DNA of 64,000 bases from Leptospira stimsonii (GTDB lineage Bacteria; Spirochaetota; Leptospiria; Leptospirales; Leptospiraceae), in NCBI RefSeq assembly GCF_003545875.1, contig NZ_QHCS01000010.1, positions 34,817-98,816 of the forward strand, read 5' to 3'. The position numbers and the translations under genes were made by a program. Below are positions 43,801-51,840 of this stretch, piece by piece; positions within the stretch are counted from its first letter, which is position 1, and every line of letters starts with the position of its first letter. Under the pieces are notes generated by a model that saw only the letters and a list, made by a program, of their open reading frames with translations, did not search any database and was not told the origin of the DNA.

Positions 43801-44943
43801 ACGGACGTTCTTGCACGTTCCGTGATCTCCGATTACGGCGGAAACGAAACTTCTATAACTTGTTTTAATTATCTAAATCACCGCTATTTTTCCGGAATAA
43901 GGGATGCTCGAAGGAATCTTGGATTTGAAAAAATAACTTCTAATACTAGTTTAAATTATGCTCCACTCAACTGTAGTGACCCAAATCCACTCCGGACAAA
44001 TGAGAAATATGCAATTCAAAATGGAACATTTGAAACTGATGGAATCGTCTTTCGAAATATCGACTTTTATCTTGGAACAATAGTATCCGACGATCGATCA
44101 TTTTACGCGAGTGTAAATTCCCCTTTTGGGACCAAATATGCTCAGCTCAACCAGTCAATTCAAGATACATATCAAGGCGGCATTCTATTAACGAGTCAAA
44201 ATACGAGCTATTCTTATGGTGATTTATACGGTAATCCTACTCTTATCACCGAGACTTTAGGTAGCAATACAGTTACGACTCAAGTCTCTTATTTAAACGA
44301 TCCTGCAAATTGGATTTTGGGAAGTCCGCTTTTGCAACGAAAAGTAAGTAATGGTCTACTTGTACAAGATAGATTTCTAACTTATTATTCAAATTCCGAT
44401 GTTTCATCAATTCAAGATTTTCCGGGCAAACCTGAATATTCCGTACAAAGTTTCTCAGTATATGATTCTTATGGCAATCCATTGTCGATTCGTGATGGGA
44501 ATAATAATTTGATGAGTTTTCAGTACGATATAGTTGTAAATAAATTCCCAATTCAAATTACAAACTCACTAGGCCAAACGATTCAAAAAGAGTATGATTT
44601 ATCTAAAGGATTAGAAACTAAAATGACTGATCCAAATGGTGCAGTGACGATTCAAAACTATGATAAATTTGGTCGACCTAATGAAACGATTTTACCAGGA
44701 GAATCTAGTTGGAGTACTCGGATTATCTATGATAAAACCGGACAACCAGGACAAACGATTCAAAAATTGAAAAACGACAGTCAGAATGGTGATCTCGTAA
44801 CTAAAGAATTTTATGATACATTGGGTCGTTCGATTCGAAAAGAAACGCCTGTGGACGGCGGGAGAATTCTTGTTTCAACTTCGGAATACAATTCCGATGG
44901 ATCTTTAAAACAAAAAATCAAAACCTTATATCGAAGGGTTTGA
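40804..44943 (+). CDS. SpvB/TcdB-like part of a giant RHS toxin-complex gene (5' fragment of frameshifted gene)
   Basis: About 1,379 residues from the ATG at 40804. A hydrophobic segment (FLMLLIILFSIPTMGFF) is followed by an SpvB-type start (IPEITVDSLGKASASIEIPLPP, LNYSSGAGNGILGVGWELGG). FG-GAP/VCBS-like repeats follow (FVDVTGDERPDFV, PGDINGDGRMDFY, SDMNGDARTDFI, DIDGNGIGDFI, MDLNRDGKADLI), then TcdB middle-region and RHS features (YDKFGRPNETI). It ends early at TGA 44943: removing one A from the A6 run at 44912-44917 restores the frame, giving PYIEGFDSIYFMDYLYNGPDG and joining the next ORF. The intact product would be about 2,390 residues. Confidence 0.85.
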   Translation: MEYNKYLLLKLNAGLKILNRSYSLNQISTAFLKKRFIKSTFLMLLIILFSIPTMGFFSLFTSNEESTIPFPIPEITVDSLGKASASIEIPLPPATADIKPTINLNYSSGAGNGILGVGWELGGMETIVRDPVYGVQLNANDHFLSSNVGQLSYNSSNAPYYYSRRESFHRFEPVFDGSCSGGPCGWIEKLPDGITNYYGVADSSGDDFNSKIKAEGTNVVKIWALNRVRDRHGNGYDIRYLSSSLTNQYSPIPYQITYNQGAVLVEFEYEGRNDIFSNFALGGRYRLNSRLSGIQVSFQNSTIDQWDLSYTYSPNQQSQLSSISKTNYDLLNLSYTTGNLSFSSGVDHTAKSFVGLDFNAYYKPSDNGACSGAMATCLLTAVGANPLAALFCAFVIADQSVNCNRGIEKNYTAFVDVTGDERPDFVRLSPAGYQAIDPNLPPSNLLSYALAKIVVNPTSVSGSSVQVGSGTFESPAFRYTEATKIIPGDINGDGRMDFYIVEDYDLNLKLAISTGSGFNLVVTNIQTVMPRPDKQRWFYLRPDQNSYQFASDMNGDARTDFIQKVGSNLIVYFSNGNSLDSSSSNVISPSVYGAYGQSGQVFTDIDGNGIGDFIRFNNIDNPSTRELRYTLFDESGNAISRSFRSVQNNGKDGNAFFVDINGDALVDFVSVTPSGALTVYLFDGKNYATSPYQVGMNGVHPIEDSTQYMSPATANPYLLDVKRDGGPLDKLIETNTLLGQEEITIYLHDNSSQFTESFSVVAHLPDNVYSGDAPSTAYDIDKDGQNETIYIHFYYNVFNQQVMALRIHFTSDNTDYEQAIDANALYTASTFAEQPNYPALTSSLYDSWRLSKTFAEVNGDGLADFIWFDGSTIRISFGVLAGDRIEYNSNGDTQISASSFYTAMDLNRDGKADLIGIDSARNEIFNVVNFLSINSDTAVSMTGVIHFYSKVFSEPIGLLKTVNNGIGQKSKTISYLNSFEMPGAIAPNLSSYPVIPYDSTDVLARSVISDYGGNETSITCFNYLNHRYFSGIRDARRNLGFEKITSNTSLNYAPLNCSDPNPLRTNEKYAIQNGTFETDGIVFRNIDFYLGTIVSDDRSFYASVNSPFGTKYAQLNQSIQDTYQGGILLTSQNTSYSYGDLYGNPTLITETLGSNTVTTQVSYLNDPANWILGSPLLQRKVSNGLLVQDRFLTYYSNSDVSSIQDFPGKPEYSVQSFSVYDSYGNPLSIRDGNNNLMSFQYDIVVNKFPIQITNSLGQTIQKEYDLSKGLETKMTDPNGAVTIQNYDKFGRPNETILPGESSWSTRIIYDKTGQPGQTIQKLKNDSQNGDLVTKEFYDTLGRSIRKETPVDGGRILVSTSEYNSDGSLKQKIKTLYRRV

Positions 44944-44956
44944 TTCTATCTATTTT

Positions 44957-47900
44957 ATGGATTACCTTTATAATGGACCGGATGGTCGTCTAAGTCAGAT
45001 CAATCACCCTGATGGAAAGGTAGAGACAATTTCTGAGATAGGATTTATAAAAACTGTTGTAATACAATCCGGCGGTGTTGAAATTCATAGGGAAAAAGTT
45101 TCGTTAAACAATTTAGGGCAGACAACTTCAAAGGAAATTCAGAATACCCAATCTTTTTCGTACGCTTATGATCCTGCTGGAAGACTATCTCAAATTACAG
45201 ATCCAGCCGGAGACACGACTCAGTTTTACTATGATCTCGTAGGAAGAAAAATTAAACAAACTGATCAGAATTCTGGTGCAATACTTTATTCCTATGATGC
45301 AGTCGGAAATTTAACTCAAGCCATTGATGCACGAGGTGTGGCTCTCAATTACACGTATGATTCATTCAATCGAATTATAGCTGTTTCCGGTCCGCATCCG
45401 GATTCTTCGGTGGTTTATGAATACGATACGGCGCCAAATGGGAGAGGTCGTGTGGCAAGAGTTCAAGATGCCACTGGATCTACGGCGTTCGAATATGATA
45501 TTCGAGGAAGAACCGTGAAATCGACCAAGCAAATCGATGATTTGATCTTTGTCGAAAAGGCAGCTTTCGACTCGCTAGATAGAGTTCAAGATTTTACGTA
45601 TCCCGATGGTTCTATCATCCACAATCGATATTCAAAGGCTGGATACTTGACTGGTATTACGATGGATGTACCGGATCACGGTAGTTTTGGATATCCAATC
45701 GTTTCTTATGAGGGGCCGATTACCGATGGAGCTGGAGAAATTCAAATTCTTAGAAAATTAGGAAATGGTGTCCAAACCGCTATCAATGTAGACCCACTTT
45801 TTAAACGAGTTAAGGAATATAAGACAACTCTCCCGAACGCATTTGAACAGGAAAACATAGCCTATGACTACGATCCATCTGGAAACATATCCCAAATCAC
45901 TGATCGAAACCGGCCGGACCGTAGCCAGACTTTTGTTTATGACAATTTTCATCGGGTAACTCAAGCAACCGGCAAATATGGAACAGAAAATTATCAATAT
46001 TCATCAAACGGAAATTTAACCCGAAAAGGGAGCGCAACTTTTCAATATACAAATTCCAGTCATACCCAAGCTGTTACTTCAATGAATTCTCCTAGTACGG
46101 GAACGCTTACTTATACTTACGATCCCGCCGGGAATATGATTTCAAGAAAGGGAGATACCTTGAGTTATAACGATATTGGAAAACTCTCGGCATATCAATC
46201 TTCTTCTTTAGGAAACACTTTCAACAGCTATGATTATAGTGGAAGTCGGGTAAAGCGAACTGAAGATATAAAGGGAACTGTTCTTTTTCAATTAGACGGA
46301 TCTTATGAAGTATTGCGAACGCCTGGAAACGGTGAAACACACACATTGTATATTAAAGGGACTTCGGGTGAAAACGTAGCTCAATTTTCTCGAGATGACG
46401 CCACTTTAATTAGTTCCATCGAAACATTCGATTGGAATCAAGTGGCTTTAAACAAAATTCGTGAAATTAAAAACAAAACGATTTCCGGTCTTCTTGCATT
46501 GATGATCAATATTGGAAATCACCCTGATGATTTTAATAAATCAATCTTAGGCTTGTTAGTCTTAGTATGTGTCGGACTTCCTTTATTTTTATCGGGAACG
46601 AATTCGATTATTTCCAAACCTAAGTGGATAGTGCGAGTTACACCAATCCTATTGATATCATTTGGTTCCTTTGCTGGCGGGTGTTCCGGAATCCTTTCTG
46701 GGGGTGGAAGCGGAACGCCTCCTTGGGCTATTTTTGCAAGTGGAATTCCTGCAACAGTCCCTTCAATTAATTCTCCGTCTGCAAGTAGTGGAGGTTTCGG
46801 AGGTATAGGCGGATTGACAGTTCCAGGAATGTATTTTTATCATCCGGATCATTTGGGCAGTGCGTCCATGCTTACTGATGGAAGTGGAAATCCTATTTCC
46901 GGCGGTGAAATGCCCGGTTCAAGTCACGTATCTTACAAACCTTATGGAGAAATATTGAGAACTGATTCGGCAGGCCCCGATATTTTCCGTTACAAATATA
47001 CTGGGCAAGAAGAAGAATCATATACTGGCCTTTATAATTATGGGGCGCGCTATTATGATCCTGAATTAGGAAGATTTATTCAAGCGGATACAGTTGCATC
47101 TGGAAATATTCAATCCGGAATGAATCGCTATATGTATGTGGAAGGGAGTCCAACTAACTTCGTAGATCCAAGTGGTCACAACAAATTCATTCATATGTTC
47201 AATCAGATTGTTCGAAATATGATTGGAGCCGACAACAAGGAGATGATTTCGAATATTAAAAAGGATGTTGTGAAAGCATTTGCAAATTCTGATAATCCTT
47301 TATTTTCATTGGCGGGCAATTCATTTATAAAATCTCAAAATAAGAAACATATCCGAGAGGCAAAGAGACAACAGTTTATTAATACTGGGATAGCAGTTGT
47401 CATTGCCATTGGCAGTTTTGGTGCAGGTACTGCGCTCGCGCTAAATAGTTGGGTTTTTTCAAGCCTTGCATTTGGTGTCTTAGCCGTTACAAGTGCAGGA
47501 TATGCAATTGGATCGACTATAGGATATGTGGCAGGAGGCATGCTTGGGGGTCCAGATCGGAATAGCGGGAATGCGCGCTGGGATGAGAGAGGTGCCTTAG
47601 AAGGTGCCTATATAGGAGGCATATTGGGGGCTGCATATGGATTTTATGTTGGTATGGATGCTGTAAAGGCGACTTTATTTGCGAAACCAGAAACAATGGA
47701 GGCAGGCGAATTTATGTTTGGCAAAGAAGGAGAATCGGAGTGGATGTTTTCAGAAAATTTTAGACCAAGTGCTTTTAAAGGTTATAGCTATGGGTTAAAA
47801 GGATACTACTATGCGAATAACGCAATTAACGGAGATTCAAACGCAGGACCAGATTTTATTCTTGCTACAATTACAATGCACAGTTCAATCCCAGTAATTT

Positions 47901-47983
47901 CGTATACAAATTACCTTCATGCGAGCGAAAAATATAATAATATCAGAAAGATGCCTTTTAAAGAAAATTCTCGATCGAGATAA
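44957..47983 (+). CDS. RHS-repeat toxin C-terminal part (3' fragment of frameshifted gene)
   Basis: 1,008 residues in the next frame. Many YD/RHS repeats are visible (YAYDPAGRLSQITDPAGDT, YSYDAVGNLTQAIDARG, YDPSGNISQITDRN). About residues 495-610 contain unusual hydrophobic stretches (LLVLVCVGLPLFLSG, VRVTPILLISFGSFAGGC) inside the RHS shell. The RHS core follows (YHPDHLGSASMLTDG, YTGQEEESYTGLYNYGARYYDPELGRF in parts), ending at DPSGHNK. The last ~270 residues are a variable tip with a Gly-zipper hydrophobic region; no nuclease or other toxin motif was recognised. Probably one gene with the upstream fragment. Confidence 0.85.
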   Translation: MDYLYNGPDGRLSQINHPDGKVETISEIGFIKTVVIQSGGVEIHREKVSLNNLGQTTSKEIQNTQSFSYAYDPAGRLSQITDPAGDTTQFYYDLVGRKIKQTDQNSGAILYSYDAVGNLTQAIDARGVALNYTYDSFNRIIAVSGPHPDSSVVYEYDTAPNGRGRVARVQDATGSTAFEYDIRGRTVKSTKQIDDLIFVEKAAFDSLDRVQDFTYPDGSIIHNRYSKAGYLTGITMDVPDHGSFGYPIVSYEGPITDGAGEIQILRKLGNGVQTAINVDPLFKRVKEYKTTLPNAFEQENIAYDYDPSGNISQITDRNRPDRSQTFVYDNFHRVTQATGKYGTENYQYSSNGNLTRKGSATFQYTNSSHTQAVTSMNSPSTGTLTYTYDPAGNMISRKGDTLSYNDIGKLSAYQSSSLGNTFNSYDYSGSRVKRTEDIKGTVLFQLDGSYEVLRTPGNGETHTLYIKGTSGENVAQFSRDDATLISSIETFDWNQVALNKIREIKNKTISGLLALMINIGNHPDDFNKSILGLLVLVCVGLPLFLSGTNSIISKPKWIVRVTPILLISFGSFAGGCSGILSGGGSGTPPWAIFASGIPATVPSINSPSASSGGFGGIGGLTVPGMYFYHPDHLGSASMLTDGSGNPISGGEMPGSSHVSYKPYGEILRTDSAGPDIFRYKYTGQEEESYTGLYNYGARYYDPELGRFIQADTVASGNIQSGMNRYMYVEGSPTNFVDPSGHNKFIHMFNQIVRNMIGADNKEMISNIKKDVVKAFANSDNPLFSLAGNSFIKSQNKKHIREAKRQQFINTGIAVVIAIGSFGAGTALALNSWVFSSLAFGVLAVTSAGYAIGSTIGYVAGGMLGGPDRNSGNARWDERGALEGAYIGGILGAAYGFYVGMDAVKATLFAKPETMEAGEFMFGKEGESEWMFSENFRPSAFKGYSYGLKGYYYANNAINGDSNAGPDFILATITMHSSIPVISYTNYLHASEKYNNIRKMPFKENSRSR

Positions 47984-47991
47984 GAAGTGTT

Positions 47992-48471
47992 ATGGAAACA
48001 TTAATTCATAATAAGAGTTCACTTGTTTTAATATTTTCACTGTGGATATGGGGTTGCAATACTCATTATACGTATTATACAGGCTATCATCCTTACTTAA
48101 GTGAAACTATCTGTAAGGTTGATTTAAATTTGAATGGACTTAGTTCTAATGAGATTCAAAAAATAAATCTTTACCTTAAGATTCCCCCTCGTATTGAATG
48201 GGCGAAAAATATGAATTCAGAAACTTATGCTGAAGATGAAAATAATATTTATTATTTTTTAAATCAAGACTGCCAATCTATGGAATCATCTAACTTAAGA
48301 TGCCAACATGAATATGAGATAGGGTGCGATAAACAATCTTTAAGGATTGAAATAATCAGTATAAAAAATATAAAATTAATAAATGAACAAACATTAGATT
48401 TTAGAAAAAATAAAAAAGCAATAATTTATCTTAAAGGGAAAGGTGATATAATTGAAATACTTTATAAATAA
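47992..48471 (+). CDS. Putative lipoprotein downstream of the RHS toxin
   Basis: 159 residues. Signal peptide LVLIFSLWIWGC with lipobox G-C, then a Tyr-rich start. Only eight bases separate it from the RHS gene, the usual place for an immunity protein; a periplasmic lipoprotein could neutralise a toxin delivered to the envelope. That role is inference. Four cysteines after the lipidated one may form disulphides. The next gene starts inside its end. Confidence 0.6.
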   Translation: METLIHNKSSLVLIFSLWIWGCNTHYTYYTGYHPYLSETICKVDLNLNGLSSNEIQKINLYLKIPPRIEWAKNMNSETYAEDENNIYYFLNQDCQSMESSNLRCQHEYEIGCDKQSLRIEIISIKNIKLINEQTLDFRKNKKAIIYLKGKGDIIEILYK

Positions 48472-48991
48472 TATTCTAATTTCTCTATGTGCATTATTAG
48501 TAAATTGTTATATACACGATATAGGATTGTATACTGAGTTTGTTCCAATTGACAACGTGAATAATTCATTTATTATTCTTAAAATCGTAAGTTCAAAATA
48601 TTCTAATACCCAACTGGAATTTCAAACCATTGTTACATTGGAAGAAAATAAGGCAGATTTTTATACTAAGAAAATAAACATATATCCAATACCATATCCG
48701 GCCCAAATGAAGGCAAAAAAATATGATAACTTTATGGACGGAAAAGACTACAGGGCTATTTCCAACTGTAATAACATATTTCCTTTTCCTGTCGGGCAAC
48801 ATTATTTCCAATTAAAAATATATCCTAATCAATCAAAATCGAAGATGAATCAAATCTTTGGAATGGGATTTTATACGAACTTAAAAAAAGATGAGAGTTA
48901 CTTGTTAGAATATAATTCTGAAAATCAAGCATTGGATCAAAAAACCATCCAAACTCCAAAAAACATTCGGAGCTCATTATGCGGCCTTTAA
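48452..48991 (+). CDS. Putative lipoprotein
   Basis: 179 residues from a TTG at 48452, which has AAGGTGAT upstream and overlaps the previous gene by 20 bases. Signal peptide FINNILISLCALLVNC ends in a spirochaete-type lipobox. Mostly beta-like (FIILKIVSSKYSNTQLEFQTIVTL). Overlaps the following lipoprotein gene by 13 bases, so the three genes form a tight operon. Confidence 0.6.
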   Translation: MKYFINNILISLCALLVNCYIHDIGLYTEFVPIDNVNNSFIILKIVSSKYSNTQLEFQTIVTLEENKADFYTKKINIYPIPYPAQMKAKKYDNFMDGKDYRAISNCNNIFPFPVGQHYFQLKIYPNQSKSKMNQIFGMGFYTNLKKDESYLLEYNSENQALDQKTIQTPKNIRSSLCGL

Positions 48992-49890
48992 TCTTAAACA
49001 TTTCGAATCAGTTTTTTTGCTTTATGATTTTGATAACAGTAACTAATTGTTCTCACGGAAATAGAAATGGCGACATAGAGCCGCTCATCCTTTTGCTAGG
49101 CAATTTCTCTGGATCTGGACCTTTCTCACAGGTGCCTGATTTTCCTTGCGAAGGAAATATTTCCAAAACAACCGCAAAAACTGTATTTTTTGAAACGGGA
49201 AAAGAGCGTTCTGGAAAGGGATGCAGAAGATATTATAAATATTCAAAGGATATGGCATCAATAGGGGTCTTGCATCAATTTAGAAATTTAATTCAAAATG
49301 CAGAATTCCTGAAGTATTATATTGCATATGAAAATCTTGATATATCTGATCAATTATCAGACAATGAAAAAAATACTTATGAGCAATCGTCTAATTTTAT
49401 CTATGTGAAAAAAGATTATTTAGGCGAGTCGATATACTTTAATCCTGGATCGAATATAATATTTATCTTAGAAGCTTTATCTGCACATGTTGAATACAAT
49501 GTAACATTTGATGGGGGCGATATAGGAAGTTTTTGTTCCGAAGGTGTCGTTATAGATAATAACACCCCGGCCAAAGCTTTCATTCTTACGAAAGGCGCAA
49601 CTGTACCTGGCAATGTCACTGGAAATAGTAGTCCATGTTTTTATGAGATAAGAACGAATGTCGCGATTCCTAATTTAACTGTAACTGCTACCGGAGCCGC
49701 GAATTTGAGTCTTTCAGTTTATGCTGAGAAAGACACAAGCCTTGTCGAATATTCAATACTAAACGCGAATGCAACGAAGACTCTTTCTAACATTCCTGTT
49801 TCAATAAACTCAAGAAGATTGATAAAAGTAGATGGGTTAAACGCAGGTTCGTGTCCGGGCGGTTGCTCCTTTAACCTAAGCGTTCAATAA
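48979..49890 (+). CDS. Putative lipoprotein, beta-rich
   Basis: 303 residues. Signal peptide FFCFMILITVTNC with N-C lipobox. The first two thirds are polar with many aromatic residues; the last 100 residues (NLTVTATGAANLSLSVYAEKD, KTLSNIPVSINSRRLI) look like a carbohydrate- or PPC-like beta-sandwich. Seven or more cysteines suggest disulphides. Third gene of the lipoprotein run downstream of the RHS gene. Confidence 0.6.
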   Translation: MRPLILNISNQFFCFMILITVTNCSHGNRNGDIEPLILLLGNFSGSGPFSQVPDFPCEGNISKTTAKTVFFETGKERSGKGCRRYYKYSKDMASIGVLHQFRNLIQNAEFLKYYIAYENLDISDQLSDNEKNTYEQSSNFIYVKKDYLGESIYFNPGSNIIFILEALSAHVEYNVTFDGGDIGSFCSEGVVIDNNTPAKAFILTKGATVPGNVTGNSSPCFYEIRTNVAIPNLTVTATGAANLSLSVYAEKDTSLVEYSILNANATKTLSNIPVSINSRRLIKVDGLNAGSCPGGCSFNLSVQ

Positions 49891-49937
49891 GTCGTTATAA
49901 TTATCTATATTAAATATTTTTAACGAAAGGCTATTAC

Positions 49938-50558
49938 ATGAAAATATTTGATAGAATTAATTTGGGGAATATTCTCCCGATACTCATTGTCCTTTCAATA
50001 ATCACTTTTTCAAATTGTGCGACGTTTACTTACTATCCTGAGTTTCCAAGCAAATATGAAATGGTTATGAATTTTAAGCCTCCTGAGAAGAGAAAGTCTC
50101 TTAAGGTTTCGATTAAGCGAGTTATAATTTCAGACGGTGAAGAAATAACACTTAGTTCTGGAGGAAATAAAAGAGCAGAAACAAATTTCATTGAACATTT
50201 AGAATCCACTAAGGCATTTTCAAGAATTACGACAGAAAATATTGAGTCGGATTTGCAATGCGATATAGTTTGGGAGGAGGCGCTAGGCTCTAGTATTGCT
50301 TTAAATATGCTGTCCGGTATTACTCTGTTAGTAGTTCCTGGCTCTATGGAATCGACAGTTAACTTAAGTATGAATTTTAAAAACAAAAAAGGAACAATAA
50401 TAAAGGAATATCGGCGGTCGGTCACTTTCCAAACCTGGATAGGTTGGATTATGATTCCTTTTACACCCTTTTATTTTATATTTTCTGAAGTTGAGAAAGG
50501 AAACCGAGAGATTATTCAATCGATTATACAAGAAGCGATGAAAGACAAAATAATGTAA
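49938..50558 (+). CDS. Putative lipoprotein
   Basis: 206 residues with AACGAAAGG upstream. Signal peptide LPILIVLSIITFSNC, a typical leptospiral lipobox. The middle (KSLKVSIKRVIISDGEEITL) is beta-like; a hydrophobic stretch (ALNMLSGITLLVVPG) is followed by STVNLSMNF and another hydrophobic part (FQTWIGWIMIPFTPFYFIFS). This plan recalls small leptospiral lipoproteins such as the one at 36919. Function unknown. Confidence 0.6.
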   Translation: MKIFDRINLGNILPILIVLSIITFSNCATFTYYPEFPSKYEMVMNFKPPEKRKSLKVSIKRVIISDGEEITLSSGGNKRAETNFIEHLESTKAFSRITTENIESDLQCDIVWEEALGSSIALNMLSGITLLVVPGSMESTVNLSMNFKNKKGTIIKEYRRSVTFQTWIGWIMIPFTPFYFIFSEVEKGNREIIQSIIQEAMKDKIM

Positions 50559-50646
50559 ATTAGATAGAATAAAGTGCGGAGGTAAATTGACACCGTAAGA
50601 CAATACGGATTAAATTTGAATACAGCTCTAATTTCAAATTTATTTA

Positions 50647-50976
50647 TTAATCTTCTTTTGAAAGTAGATTTTCTACTCCTACCGGTATTCTTGAAAATGA
50701 ATTCCATTTAATAGCAATTTGTAGAGCTGTTTTATAAACTGAAGATTTTAGAATAGTTTCACGGTCCTTTGGGTGAAACTGAATTCCGTTTTTATTTTCA
50801 TACTCAACTAAGTCCTTTTCACTTAGTTTAATGGCGTTTAGATTTCTAAAATTAATATTCAATTGGCTTTCCGCGATTTCTATAAAATAATGGCTCAGAT
50901 AAAATAAAGGAATAATAAAGGATAGTCTACTTGCTCTGAGTCTAAAATATCTCAGAAGCGAACTTTCATTTATCAT
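50647..50976 (-). CDS. Hypothetical protein of the second repressor module
   Basis: 109 residues. The first half includes a hydrophobic segment (LSFIIPLFYLSHYFIEIA); the second half is polar (LSEKDLVEYENKNGIQFHPKDRETILKSS in parts). It overlaps the upstream gene by 11 bases, so it belongs to a minus-strand run divergent from the XRE repressor at 51841. No family recognised. Confidence 0.55.
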   Translation of the reverse strand: MINESSLLRYFRLRASRLSFIIPLFYLSHYFIEIAESQLNINFRNLNAIKLSEKDLVEYENKNGIQFHPKDRETILKSSVYKTALQIAIKWNSFSRIPVGVENLLSKED

Positions 50977-51265
50977 TTCTTTGCCTATAATGTTGCGCGC
51001 GGATTGGTTTTCTGTTATGCGAAATCCCGAGTTCAGTAAAAAGATCTAATATTTCCTTACGATTGGATTTTCCTATGAAAACGTGATAAACAGTGTAGTA
51101 GGGGATTCCGAGCGGTTTTACGAGTTTCGCGATTTCTGCGATAGGTTTTTTCATTTTTGCGATACGAATGCAGTCTTCAATTAAATCATTTTTGTTTCTG
51201 ATTTGTAAGGGTTCAGTAGATTCTGATACTAATCCCTTTTCTTTTTCGGATTCCTGCTTTGGCAT
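50966..51265 (-). CDS. Small putative DNA-binding protein
   Basis: 99 residues. The central part (IEDCIRIAKMKKPIAEIAKLVKPLGIPYYTVYHVFIG, read in parts) has the length and spacing of a helix-turn-helix, and the ends are basic. It resembles short phage/plasmid regulators. Member of the minus run divergent from the repressor. Weak assignment. Confidence 0.5.
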   Translation of the reverse strand: MPKQESEKEKGLVSESTEPLQIRNKNDLIEDCIRIAKMKKPIAEIAKLVKPLGIPYYTVYHVFIGKSNRKEILDLFTELGISHNRKPIRAQHYRQRNDK

Positions 51266-51282
51266 TTATTTTAGAGAATCTC

Positions 51283-51564
51283 TCAATCATACGCCCATTC
51301 ATCTATGCCTTGGTCATCCAGCCATTGATGATAGCGTTTTAGTAAATTCCGTTCTTCTAAATAATATTCTTGAAGAGCACATCTTGTTATCAATAGATCA
51401 ATAGTTTCCGCATCGGTTCGAGGTTTCCCTTCGGAATTCTTTAGATCAATGAGCTTCATGCTAATTTTCAATGATTCGAGCTTGTATCTAGTCATTTGCG
51501 AATTCCTTAGTATTCCTAAAGTTGAATTTATTTGTATTCCGGTTAGTCCTTCTTTTGTATACAT
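51283..51564 (-). CDS. Hypothetical protein of the second repressor module
   Basis: 93 residues, helical (MTRYKLESLKISMKLIDLKN, CALQEYYLEERNLLKRYHQWLDD). Short and polar with an acidic end. Lies 18 bases before the putative DNA-binding protein gene. No motif recognised. Confidence 0.55.
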   Translation of the reverse strand: MYTKEGLTGIQINSTLGILRNSQMTRYKLESLKISMKLIDLKNSEGKPRTDAETIDLLITRCALQEYYLEERNLLKRYHQWLDDQGIDEWAYD

Positions 51565-51622
51565 ACTATGGTCGCATAACGCGTTCTTTCCCTTATCAAT
51601 TTCTTTGAAATAATTGAAACTT

Positions 51623-51742
51623 TCAGTCTGTTAAAAGGCTGAATAGTTTTCGATGAGTTCTTCTTTCGTATGAAGAAGAGCGTGATCCTAATAGTAGTAG
51701 TTTAGGAATTTCGTTAAATTCTTGCTCTTTCGAAGGGGTCAT
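51623..51742 (-). CDS. Small basic protein, first gene divergent from the XRE repressor
   Basis: 39 residues from the ATG at 51742 with GGAG seven bases upstream, reading MTPSKEQEFNEIPKLLLLGS and a basic end (ERRTHRKLF). A longer in-frame version starting near 51859 would run back through the operators and is rejected. Its place directly opposite the repressor fits an early lytic or Cro-position gene, but no helix-turn-helix is seen. Confidence 0.45.
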   Translation of the reverse strand: MTPSKEQEFNEIPKLLLLGSRSSSYERRTHRKLFSLLTD

Positions 51743-51762
51743 TGCTAACTCCACATAGCTTT

Positions 51763-51836
51763 TTGCAGTCTTAGAAGCAAGCAGACTATAATTTGCTTCA
51801 AGCAAATAGTCAATATAAAAAACTTGCTTCAAGCAA
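51763..51836 (+). promoter_or_regulatory. Repressor promoter with two identical operators
   Basis: TTGCAG (51763-51768), 18 bases, TATAAT (51787-51792). Directly downstream are two copies of the perfect palindrome TTGCTTCAAGCAA at 51793-51805 and 51824-51836 (31 bases centre to centre), the second ending five bases before the repressor ATG. This strongly suggests autoregulation by the XRE protein. Confidence 0.7.
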
Positions 51837-51840
51837 TAAT

